Virus record (IMG/VR): IMGVR_UViG_3300010883_000625
Location: 1 to 20,987 of that record
Reading direction: 5' to 3' (one strand)
From: a virus
DNA: 20,987 nt
Positions 4,799 through 13,200 of this stretch are shown in pieces. Position 1 is the first letter of the stretch; each line of letters opens with the position of its first letter. A model generated the notes under the pieces. The model did not search any database. It had not been told where the DNA came from and was given only the letters and a program-made list of their open reading frames with translations. A program made the translations under genes and the position numbers.

Positions 4799-5266
4799 TT
4801 AAATATATTGAGTTTTATACCAGACGATGCCCATAAACCCAGCACCACACACAACCGTAAGGACTAAAACCCATAGAATAATTTGACAAATTGTGTCAAC
4901 CATCTTGTCGTGTTCTCGTTGTGCTTTTTTTAAAGCAGTCACTCGCGCAACTCTAGCTTCAGCTTGGAATCGAACCCAATCTTGCCAAAGACCGGGGCGT
5001 CCGGTGTAAATCATTGCTTCTTTTAACTCTGTTTCATGTTGATTTATTTTCTCTAGGGCCATAAACTCCTCCAGATCATTTCCATCCTTACCGCCAACCC
5101 TTGACCAAAATGAATTCTTTTTCCGATTACCTTTTTGTGCTAGTGCATCTTTGGCATTGACGAACTCACCGACTGCTTTTCCACAATCGATGAGTTCTTT
5201 ACCATTTGAGAGGGCGCGTTTAATGATAGAAAAAGCCGCGTTAGCCGCCGCTAGTTCTACTAACAT
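4799..5266 (-). CDS. 155-aa C-terminally membrane-anchored protein, unknown function
   Basis: The first 120 residues are helical and charged: MLVELAAANAAFSIIKRAL, a basic loop GNRKKNSFW, then DLEEFMALEKINQHETELKEA and IYTGRPGLWQDWVRFQAEAR. One strongly hydrophobic segment follows (about 125-149), with a short tail KTQYI. This is a tail-anchored topology with a large cytoplasmic domain. The GRPGLWQDW motif recurs, as I remember it, in proteins next to holin genes in marine podoviruses. The gene lies between two other membrane-protein genes, so a lysis role (holin regulator or inner-membrane spanin-like) is plausible. T7's Rz-like gp18.5 is of similar size but has an N-terminal anchor. No function can be assigned. 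Confidence 0.75.
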   Translation of the reverse strand: MLVELAAANAAFSIIKRALSNGKELIDCGKAVGEFVNAKDALAQKGNRKKNSFWSRVGGKDGNDLEEFMALEKINQHETELKEAMIYTGRPGLWQDWVRFQAEARVARVTALKKAQREHDKMVDTICQIILWVLVLTVVCGAGFMGIVWYKTQYI

Positions 5267-5281
5267 TTTTGCTCCCTATGT

Positions 5282-5488
5282 TTAGACGATTTTACTTACG
5301 ATAACAAATGTCAGCGCGATAAACGCAAGAGTACTCCCCATGATCATAGCTTCGAGACGCCACAAACGTTTATCAAGTGCGGTCAATTTGTCTTCGACGG
5401 ATTGATATCGGATGGCACATTCTTTTTCATGTGCCTCCAATTCTAATTGCACTTTAAGTTGTGCAGTCTGTTCTTGAGATAGCTTCAT
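5282..5488 (-). CDS. 68-aa coiled-coil and transmembrane protein (XhlA-like), lysis candidate
   Basis: The product starts MKLSQEQTAQLKVQLELEAH, has a heptad-like coiled coil (about residues 5-46, including QSVEDKLTALDKRLWRLEAM) and ends with one transmembrane segment (about 48-65) and SKIV. This is the layout of haemolysin XhlA-type phage proteins, small membrane proteins found in lysis cassettes. T7 has its 67-aa holin gp17.5 at the same place, just after the tail-fibre gene, so holin function is an alternative. A GTG two codons upstream (5494) overlaps the AAGGGG ribosome binding site. I therefore use ATG 5488, 5 nt from that site. Confidence 0.75.
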   Translation of the reverse strand: MKLSQEQTAQLKVQLELEAHEKECAIRYQSVEDKLTALDKRLWRLEAMIMGSTLAFIALTFVIVSKIV

Positions 5489-5497
5489 ATACACCCC

Positions 5498-7591
5498 TTA
5501 AAATGCGATTGGCATAAGTGTAGTTGAATACTCATCATCATCATCAGGTAACTGAGATTCACCAGCGTATCCACAACCATACATCGTGCCGTCGGTCATT
5601 TTGACAAACAGACCGCCTTCAGAACCAGAGCCAACTACATAGAAACTTTCCGCTTTCTTACGATGCATTAATACGGGTGTAAACCAATACGTCGTGCTAG
5701 AGGTATTTCCTTGTGCTAGTTGTCCGTTACCGCCATACCCGACAGAGTGCATTGAGCCATCTGCAAGTAACACAATGGTGAATCCATACGATCCCGCCCC
5801 ACCATTTTGAAAATCTACAATTGGAGAACGTCCCGCCAAACCAAATGATTCTAATTCAGCAGTCACATCGTTTCCATTAGGATCAGCAAAACATTCAGTA
5901 AATCCGGTACGTTGTGTTGTATCAGCGCCTACACCTAATTGACCATAGCCATTGTAGCCGGTTGCCCACAATGTGCCATCAAGTTTAAGAGCAAACGTGT
6001 TGTTATAGTCAGGATTTCTCATCCAAACTTTTGACACATTAGAAAGAACAAGAGTCGGTGTATATTGGTTAGTTGTGCCACCATAGCCAAGATTACCATA
6101 ACCATTGTAACCCCATGTGTATAAGTTATTAGCATCATCAATAGCGTATGAAAGACCTGATGTACTACATCCCGTTCCTATGTCTCTTATTGTGATACCA
6201 TTATCGTAGAAATAACTAATCAACGTGGCGGTACTCAAGTTAGTAGTATTTCCTTGTCCTAGTTGACCCGTGTTGTTATAACCCCAAGAATAAACATTAC
6301 CATCACTTTTAAGAGCCAAGAGATGACTATGTTGGCAATCACTTTTAGCAATTTTAGTAATACTTGTTAGTCCACTTACTTGAACAAAGCGATATGAATT
6401 TGTAGTATTCCCATTTCCAATTTGACCATAAGCATTATAACCCGCGGCGTGGACTGTACCGTCACTACACAACACATGATTTGACATGTAATTTCGATTA
6501 CCACCAGCTGCTGCGTATTGTGTGACTATCTTACCGTTAATGGAGTTAGCTGACTCTCCTGAACAATAGTATGGAACATGTGTGTCCGTGACATTACCAC
6601 GACCAACCTCTCCGTAGTCGTTCTGACCCCAAGCCCAGAAGCCACCATCTTCATCAATAGAGACTGATCCGTGATCATACATACCACAAATGTAAGTCAT
6701 CTTTTTTGAGCCAAATGGGAAAGCAACTGCCGTAGGATAACTTCTATCATAGATGTCTACACCACGTCCCGGACACCAGTTTTCACCACGTCCCCAAAAC
6801 CTGATACTTCCGTCGTCCATAAGGGCATTACCTTTACGGTACATTACATTAGACAATGGGTCTTGATGCCCAATCACCCGCATTCCGGCTCGACTATCAC
6901 TAGTTCCCCAATATGGAAACCCATTTGTATCAATCTTTAAAACATCTCCGGGCGCACCTGAACTTAATGAAGTCAATGATGTGCCATTATAATATATAAG
7001 ATCACCGGGATTATTAGTTATATTGTCAACACCTTGAGCCATCAACGCCCAACCCGTGCCATAAGCTACGGTCGAGGATGTGTACTTTACGTTTGCGCGT
7101 CCACCCATTGCAGCGTGAGAAGCACAATAATAAAACAAAGTGTTAGGAGTAGTGGCGCTTGTTACAATTGTAACTGTTGCCCCGATATTACCAGCCGTTC
7201 CCGACGATGTAACACCGGTCACATACGCCACACCACTTCCATGTGTTCCATCAGCCGTAATAGAGAAAGCTAAAGGGTGTCCGGTCATAGTCGAATCAGC
7301 AACATTAAACACATAAGTTCCACCTTTTAACAGATGTAATGTGTCTTGTTGTGTTCCGTCTACAAATAATTTATTATCACCACCAACTACACCGACAGTT
7401 AGAACGTGGTTTGTTGTCGTCGCAACCAATGTCCCCGTTACAGTTGAAGGGTTGACGCCGGTAGTCGCATCAGTATCACACACATATGTGCTTGAGTTAT
7501 ACGAGACTACATCTTGTTTATTATACGTTGTAGCGGGGGCGTAAACACCCTTCCAGCTAAACGCTACTTTACCTAGTGAAATTGTTGCCAT
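5498..7591 (-). CDS. RCC1-repeat beta-propeller tail protein with cupredoxin-like insert, probable receptor-binding protein
   Basis: The 697-aa product opens with a carbohydrate-binding-like module (about residues 8-40: W13, GVYAPATTY, DVVSYNSSTYVC). It is followed by a cupredoxin-like domain (about 58-170) with H105, C156, H159 and M162 in the type 1 copper order (HPL...YYCASHAAMGG). After a linker (DLIYYNGTS...GDVLKI) come RCC1-type repeats from about 255 to the C-terminus. Eight WG/GYNxxGQLGxGNTT-like motifs start near 266, 321, 383, 436, 493, 545, 618 and 673, which suits a seven-bladed propeller with overlapping closure. It lies 11 nt from its 569-aa paralogue, in the place where T7-like phages encode distal fibre parts. 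AAGGA precedes the ATG. Domain calls are by eye; the receptor-binding role is inferred. Confidence 0.85.
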   Translation of the reverse strand: MATISLGKVAFSWKGVYAPATTYNKQDVVSYNSSTYVCDTDATTGVNPSTVTGTLVATTTNHVLTVGVVGGDNKLFVDGTQQDTLHLLKGGTYVFNVADSTMTGHPLAFSITADGTHGSGVAYVTGVTSSGTAGNIGATVTIVTSATTPNTLFYYCASHAAMGGRANVKYTSSTVAYGTGWALMAQGVDNITNNPGDLIYYNGTSLTSLSSGAPGDVLKIDTNGFPYWGTSDSRAGMRVIGHQDPLSNVMYRKGNALMDDGSIRFWGRGENWCPGRGVDIYDRSYPTAVAFPFGSKKMTYICGMYDHGSVSIDEDGGFWAWGQNDYGEVGRGNVTDTHVPYYCSGESANSINGKIVTQYAAAGGNRNYMSNHVLCSDGTVHAAGYNAYGQIGNGNTTNSYRFVQVSGLTSITKIAKSDCQHSHLLALKSDGNVYSWGYNNTGQLGQGNTTNLSTATLISYFYDNGITIRDIGTGCSTSGLSYAIDDANNLYTWGYNGYGNLGYGGTTNQYTPTLVLSNVSKVWMRNPDYNNTFALKLDGTLWATGYNGYGQLGVGADTTQRTGFTECFADPNGNDVTAELESFGLAGRSPIVDFQNGGAGSYGFTIVLLADGSMHSVGYGGNGQLAQGNTSSTTYWFTPVLMHRKKAESFYVVGSGSEGGLFVKMTDGTMYGCGYAGESQLPDDDDEYSTTLMPIAF

Positions 7592-7602
7592 TATTTATTT
7601 CC

Positions 7603-9312
7603 TTAAAATTTAACGGGTGAGGGGGTTGTGCCATACTCTTGCTCATCTTCACGACCAAGTTGACCATAATTATCGTAGCCGGTTGAATAGACGTTTCCAT
7701 CGTATCCTAAACCATACCAAGTGTTGTAGCTTGAGGCTTGTTGACAGTAGCCACCAACGACCCATTCTTTAATGGGTTTATTAAGTCTCATCAAGGTGTC
7801 ATACTCACTACCTCTATAACCACTTAAAATAGTACCGTTGCCACCCACTCCCGTCAGGTTATAACCTCCGACCATGAATGATCCGTTAGTCTTTTCGACC
7901 ATCCAAAAACGACCATAATTAATACCTTGTGTTACAAAATATTTATTATTGTAACCAAATTCGGTTAAGCGTGTCCAGACGTTGGCTATTGAACCGACCG
8001 CTGCGGCAGTCCCGCCCGTTCCCGTTCCCGTCATGTATCCCATGTACCACATTGAGCCATCATTTTTAATGCCCATCATGGTTGAATAGTTACCGTTCCA
8101 ACAACGTATTTGCTTCCAATTGTTTCCATTTGCACGTCCATCGGCAATCATACCACCGGGATGATAAACCTTTGGGGTGACGCCGTATCCACCTTCATTA
8201 CCGCCCCAATGCATTATTTCGCCGTTTTCAAATAATATAACGGCGGTGCGATATTCACCCGTTCCAGACCCGTGAAAGTAAGAACCATGAAACACAAAAT
8301 CTTTTGCGGGGTATACGGCAGTTTGTGAAATTAAAGTATGTTTAGCGGATCGCCAATCAGCCACGGGGTATACGTAATTACCCGCGCTATTGTATTCACC
8401 ACAAATATACATTTTACCGGTCGCGTCTTTCAACACAGTTACCATGTAATCACCACCAGCTAAATAAGCTCTAACCATCGGCACTTCCGCTGATTTAACC
8501 ATCAATGTGGGAGTAGTGATGTTGTAGTCCCCACTATTATTTGTTTGAGTCCCAGCACAAGATTGTCTATTTTTACCCGTATAATACATTCGACCATCGT
8601 CGGTTCTAAAAACTGTAGAATAGGCGGCGGCTTCACCATTGTTCGTATAAACATCAGTTACTTTTGCATCAGCGGGAAGGTCACCTTGTCCATTAATTAG
8701 AACCGGAGTCCATTGATTTGTTGTTCCATTGCGACCAATTTGTCCAAAGTTGTTATAACCCCAACCCCAGACTTTACCTAAATGATCAATCGCATGGCAA
8801 TGGTGTCCTCTTGGATATACATCCACAATACGCCCAGCACCAGCGGGGAAATGAATTTGAGTCGGTCTGTTAGTGTTCTGATCTGCCCGTGTTTTACCAC
8901 CAAGTGCGCCATAAATTGTACGCCCAACTCCCATAACTGTACCATCAGACATAATAAAATACATATTTTGATAACACCCCGTACCAGAGTTGTCTGCATA
9001 GTCCATTTTAGGAAGCTTTGCGACACCTACACGACGAGGGTTGTCGGTTGGGAAAGCAAACTCAGGCGTCCCAAGACCGTTAATTTCAAGAGTTTGGTCT
9101 ACAATACCAGACACTACTGTCGTGTCATCGGGCGTAAGTATCTCACCTTTTGCCGTACCGTTTTGTTGATCTTCTACATGTTTAACCCACGTAGTTCCGT
9201 TGTAAGCGTACATCCCCCCGTCCTTACGAGTAACGTCTCCGTCAACGTAGGTCGTGGTGGAAGAATACTCACCCTTCCAACGGTAGCCGATCTTTGTATA
9301 GTCAATTTGCAT
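7603..9312 (-). CDS. RCC1-repeat beta-propeller tail protein, probable receptor-binding protein
   Basis: The 569-aa product shares its N-terminal module with the downstream protein: KIGYRWKGEYSSTTTYVDGD here, KVAFSWKGVYAPATTYNKQD there. It lacks the cupredoxin insert. Residues about 95-569 carry diverged RCC1-type repeats, clearest at 184 (WGYNNFGQIGRNGTT), 482 (GGYNLTGVGGNGT) and 545 (GYDNYGQLG), with weaker ones near 129, 245, 304, 369 and 425. Each is preceded by a strand-forming segment such as DGRMYYTG or NGEIMHWG. The C-terminus (EDEQEYGTTPSPVKF) matches the paralogue's end. The gene follows the gp17-like anchor by 11 nt, with AAAGGAG before the ATG. RCC1 propellers bind proteins or ligands on one face, so a role in host recognition is reasonable but unproven. 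Confidence 0.82.
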   Translation of the reverse strand: MQIDYTKIGYRWKGEYSSTTTYVDGDVTRKDGGMYAYNGTTWVKHVEDQQNGTAKGEILTPDDTTVVSGIVDQTLEINGLGTPEFAFPTDNPRRVGVAKLPKMDYADNSGTGCYQNMYFIMSDGTVMGVGRTIYGALGGKTRADQNTNRPTQIHFPAGAGRIVDVYPRGHHCHAIDHLGKVWGWGYNNFGQIGRNGTTNQWTPVLINGQGDLPADAKVTDVYTNNGEAAAYSTVFRTDDGRMYYTGKNRQSCAGTQTNNSGDYNITTPTLMVKSAEVPMVRAYLAGGDYMVTVLKDATGKMYICGEYNSAGNYVYPVADWRSAKHTLISQTAVYPAKDFVFHGSYFHGSGTGEYRTAVILFENGEIMHWGGNEGGYGVTPKVYHPGGMIADGRANGNNWKQIRCWNGNYSTMMGIKNDGSMWYMGYMTGTGTGGTAAAVGSIANVWTRLTEFGYNNKYFVTQGINYGRFWMVEKTNGSFMVGGYNLTGVGGNGTILSGYRGSEYDTLMRLNKPIKEWVVGGYCQQASSYNTWYGLGYDGNVYSTGYDNYGQLGREDEQEYGTTPSPVKF

Positions 9313-9323
9313 AATCGTCTCCT

Positions 9324-10229
9324 TTAGATGGTGTATGCTAAGTTATTAGAAGTATCCACACCAAATGCGATATTCTCACCAAGTGTCCAAGTTTTATAAT
9401 CATTTACGTCAGCGTCAATCACACCATAATCTACTATGATTTCTTGACCACTTGTTGACATTTTAAGTCCAAAGAATTGAGGAACTGCTACAGAGTTAAC
9501 AAGATCATAGCCCGTCCCCGCACTATTAATTTTTAAGAAATAATTAGCAGTTAATGTTCCCGGAAGTCCAGCAACAGACAGAGCCGCTTCTGCCGCGACT
9601 TGTGCCGCTTCCGCAGCAACTTTTGCAGCTTCAGCCGCAACTTTGTCCGCAGTAGCACCTGACGAATCACTCGCGTATCCTTCAGCTAGTGTAGCTTGAG
9701 CAGTTGCAATAACTGCTTGAGCGGTTGCAGTTGATACTTGTGTGGCAGTAGCAGAGAGAACGTATGATTTATTAGCAGCGTCGGTGTCGTCCACCGGGGT
9801 TGCCAAGTTAATAATACGAGATGTACCAGCGTCCCAATTGTTAGCAGAGTTACGAGCCATCGCAACTTCTTTAATGTCGTTCGCTTCTTGTGCTAGGTAA
9901 AATCCTTGCAAACTATCTTGGTCGAGAATCTCTTCAGAAAGAACTGATCCCGTCTGATAATCCACAAGTCGTGTTCCCGGAGAAGTCTCACGTTGGAACA
10001 CCATTGAATCACCAATAGCGGCGGGTGTGGTTAGAATGATTCGACTAGATAAAGAAGCGTCAAATTGATAGTCACCTACTACCGAAGCAGTAGATTGTGA
10101 TAATAGTGTACCGTTTTTATAAACGAGAACGTGACCTTGAGCAATGTACGGGAAGGGGATATCGAAGTGCGTCGCATCAGTTCCCGCCAAGCTAGTCACC
10201 GCAACCACTTCACGTGCAAAAGCTGTCAT
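9324..10229 (-). CDS. Short tail fibre with T7 gp17-like tail-attachment domain
   Basis: Residues 1-130 match the N-terminal tail-attachment domain of T7 gp17: FDIPFPYI (22-29), VLVYKNG, then RETSPGTRLVDYQTGSVLSE (80-99) and a QEANDIKE helix. Residues 160-222 are alanine-rich with a repeated K-VAAEAA heptad pattern, a likely trimeric coiled-coil shaft. The end (223-301) is a small domain with GLPGTL and FFGLKM. T7 gp17 is 553 aa. This protein has no long shaft or receptor-binding tip, so it probably acts as an anchor to which the two downstream propeller proteins attach. The ATG at 10229 has AAGGAA upstream. A strong hairpin separates it from the gp16-like gene. Confidence 0.88.
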   Translation of the reverse strand: MTAFAREVVAVTSLAGTDATHFDIPFPYIAQGHVLVYKNGTLLSQSTASVVGDYQFDASLSSRIILTTPAAIGDSMVFQRETSPGTRLVDYQTGSVLSEEILDQDSLQGFYLAQEANDIKEVAMARNSANNWDAGTSRIINLATPVDDTDAANKSYVLSATATQVSTATAQAVIATAQATLAEGYASDSSGATADKVAAEAAKVAAEAAQVAAEAALSVAGLPGTLTANYFLKINSAGTGYDLVNSVAVPQFFGLKMSTSGQEIIVDYGVIDADVNDYKTWTLGENIAFGVDTSNNLAYTI

Positions 10230-10251
10230 TATAATTTCCTTATAAGTAGAA

Positions 10252-10273
10252 GAGGGGGCGCGATGACCCCCTC
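10252..10273 (-). terminator. 7-bp GC hairpin between gp16-like and gp17-like genes
   Basis: GAGGGGG (10252-10258) pairs perfectly with CCCCCTC (10267-10273) across an 8-nt loop. On the minus strand it starts 4 nt after the gp16-like stop codon and is followed by TTCTACTTATAAGG, which is not a full T-run. It could be a weak terminator, an RNA-processing or stability hairpin, or an attenuator setting fibre levels relative to internal virion proteins. Confidence 0.45.
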
Positions 10274-10277
10274 ATTG

Positions 10278-13200
10278 TTAGTTTTCATTACCCATCGCAA
10301 CATTTGCAAGTTGGTAATACAATTTAAATGGCATCAACTTAATCAAGTTATCTTGCATAGCATCAGTATCTCCTCGAACAGAAGCATCTTTCATGTCCAT
10401 AAGGTCTTGAAGTAGACCCCCGGTTGGGCCACCTACTAACGAGAATCTGTTACGCTCACTTGAGTAACGCGATCCAACTCCACCACCCATTATGTTTAAT
10501 TCTTTGGTGATTTGAGCCATAGGTGTCGAGAGCCACATTAAGAATCCTGAACGATCCATAATGTCATAACCCCATTCTGCGGGAGTTCTGTCTTTAATTT
10601 CACCTTTACGTTTAAGATCAGTTGCTGCCACAACGGTGTAGCCTAGTAACGCTTGTATATTGAGTGTCATGAAAGCGTGTAAATCTCCGTATGTTGCCAT
10701 ACGTTGAAATGCCGGTAACATGTATTTTGTCATTGAGACAAACCCATATGTCTGAAACTGTAGTAGAGCCTTACCGAATCCACGAGACATAAAGAAAGGA
10801 GTATCTCCCTTACTTGGTGTCATAATAGCACGTGTAGCGGTGTGATCTAATGCAGTAAACACGGCATCATAAGCCCGTTGACCCTCAAGCCCCTCATTTA
10901 ACCACCTCCCCATTCCAAGTTCATAAACACCTTGATCCAATTCTGGTGGGTGTTTGCTCATCATTTTCTGGATTGATCTTGCTTCATCTCTACCTATACC
11001 CAAAGATGCAAGTTCTGCAATCTGTTGTTCCGCAGAGCCGCCTTTTTGGGCAGAAGCCGTGTCAAAAAGTTTACTATAGTTTTTCATCTTAGCGACAAGA
11101 TTATGTTGCATCTCCATCATAGCTAAAGCTTTCATACGAGTGTTCCACCAGCGCATCCCAGATACCACGTTTGTAGTCTCTGTTAGACCTCCCAAGCTAC
11201 GATCTATAATACTTGTACTGTAGTGTTTCAATGTGCCTTGATCGCCAATGCCTACCTTTGATCCTAAATCTTCAACACCCATCATTTTCATGTTGGAACT
11301 TGAAGACATTAATCTTTCACTATAGATAGCAATTCTAGAAATCTCTGGGCTTCTTAGACCAGCTAGTGCTTTGTTTGATTGCTTAAAGTTTTTCGCAGCA
11401 AACGTTCCCCAACCTGACACAAAAAGAACGTTGGATGCATCAGTTAGTGATGGTATGATAAACCCTGATCCGTAACGAACGTAGTTAAAAGAACGTGCAG
11501 TTTTACCCATCCAAGAAAGCCAACCTTCAGGGTCTATCGGTTTACCGTATTGTCCTAGAAGATTTAGAATACCATTTTCAATATCTGATTTAGCTTCATC
11601 CGCTTTCTTCTGTATCTTATCTCGTTGTATTTTAGATTTACCAGATTTAAGAAGATCAAAATCGCCTTGGACTTCTGCCTTCAAATCTTCAACAATATCT
11701 TTTTCAGACTTATGTCCAAACGTGTCTCTTAGAGCCATACGTGGTGATAAATCTTCAGCACTTCTTCGCATAGCTGACATCAGGTCATCATCTAGGATAC
11801 CTAAACGATAAGCCTCAAGACGTTGTTCATTAGTAAGAACGATTTGACGTTTCTTAGTTCTACCAGAGGCAGCAATAAGTTCTCCGTCCCAGCCACCAAA
11901 TGGATCACGCTTTCCGTCTGATAGTTTTCCTACTAATTCTTCAATGTAGGTGTAAAGTGGAGATCGATTTGCTTGTCTTTTGTAATCTTTCTTTGCTTTC
12001 TTAGCACCTCGTTTGCTTTGTCCAGCTTCTTTATTTTTAAGTTTAAGTTCATCCGATAAAATTTTTCTATTTTTTGTAACACTAGCTTTAGCCATTTTAG
12101 CTGCGGCTAGAGCCACACCAACTTTTTCCAATTGTGGATCAAGTCTAGCTAGTGTGCTATCAATTTTAGAAAGACGTTTATTATGGTTGTTCAAACGTTC
12201 ACGAAGAGTCGCAAGACGTCGCGAAGATACCGGAAGTTTTGCCGCTTTCTCAACCGCTTCTCCCAATGCATCTTCACCTGATCTGGCAAGTTCGTTGTCA
12301 GCTTTAGTGACCATTGTTCGGGAATCAGCAATGTCAGCTTTAGACGCCAACACACCTTCACCCTCGACCATCTTCATCAAAGCTTCAGCTTCTTTAACCT
12401 CTGTGATTCGTTTCTTTTTGATACCACTAGTTCTAGAAGATATCTCATGGTATTGATTCATCCGGGTAATAAGTTCTGCTTCAGCTTCTTTCAATTCAGT
12501 CTGAGTACGTTGTTTTTCTAACTGTACTTTTTCTTTTTCTAAAGTGATTGCATCACGTTGTCCTTGTCGATACTTAATAATCTTCTCGACTTCAGCAACA
12601 GTTGCATTTTTAATGTCGGTGTTGTTTTTACGTAAGTCTCTTGCCGCTAAAACCGCGGCTCTACGTGCTTCATATAATTTTTCTTCAGCTAGAGAAAGTT
12701 TTAATTCCGCTTGTGCTTCTAAACTTCGATCAACATTACCAGACCAATCTTCCAGAACTTCTTGTTTTTTCTCAAAGCCCTTATCAATATCATATTTAAC
12801 TTCTTTGACATTTTTACCAGCTATTATTTGGTCACCTTTAATAGTAACTTCTTCTTTACCTAATTTATTAAACTGATCTTCAGTCATTAAATGATTTTCA
12901 AGAAGAAATTCATCACTTGGCTTCTTAGCAAAAACGCTATGAAAGAATGCAAGTGATTCTGTACGATTCCCTTTAATAGCTTTACTACTCCAAAGTTGCG
13001 CCATGACGTAATCTTGGTCGCCTCTAGTAGCCATACCAAGACCTTCAAGTAAATCTATTTGAGCGTCGTGATAAGCCCTAGTATCATCTGCAAGCTTTCG
13101 AGCGTTTCGCTCAATAACTAGCCAACCATCATCACCGAATCGTGTTTTAAATCCCGCAATCATTTCGTCAGTTAAATTATTAAAATTCATTTCACGGGCA

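Noticed and set aside
5498-9312. Diversity-generating retroelement acting on the propeller genes
   Set aside because: There is no reverse transcriptase, template repeat or C-type lectin variable region in the window. The repeated DNA follows the protein repeats.
8782-9327. 181-aa open frame on the plus strand
   Set aside because: It is antisense to the RCC1-repeat gene, has no ribosome binding site I can support, and its composition (rich in Cys, Thr, Arg) looks like a shadow of the repeat codons.
12013-12876. Plus-strand open frames of 147 and 110 aa
   Set aside because: They are opposite the coiled-coil part of the gp16-like gene. Lys/Glu/Ala-rich coding gives long stop-free antisense frames rich in Ser, Leu and Phe.
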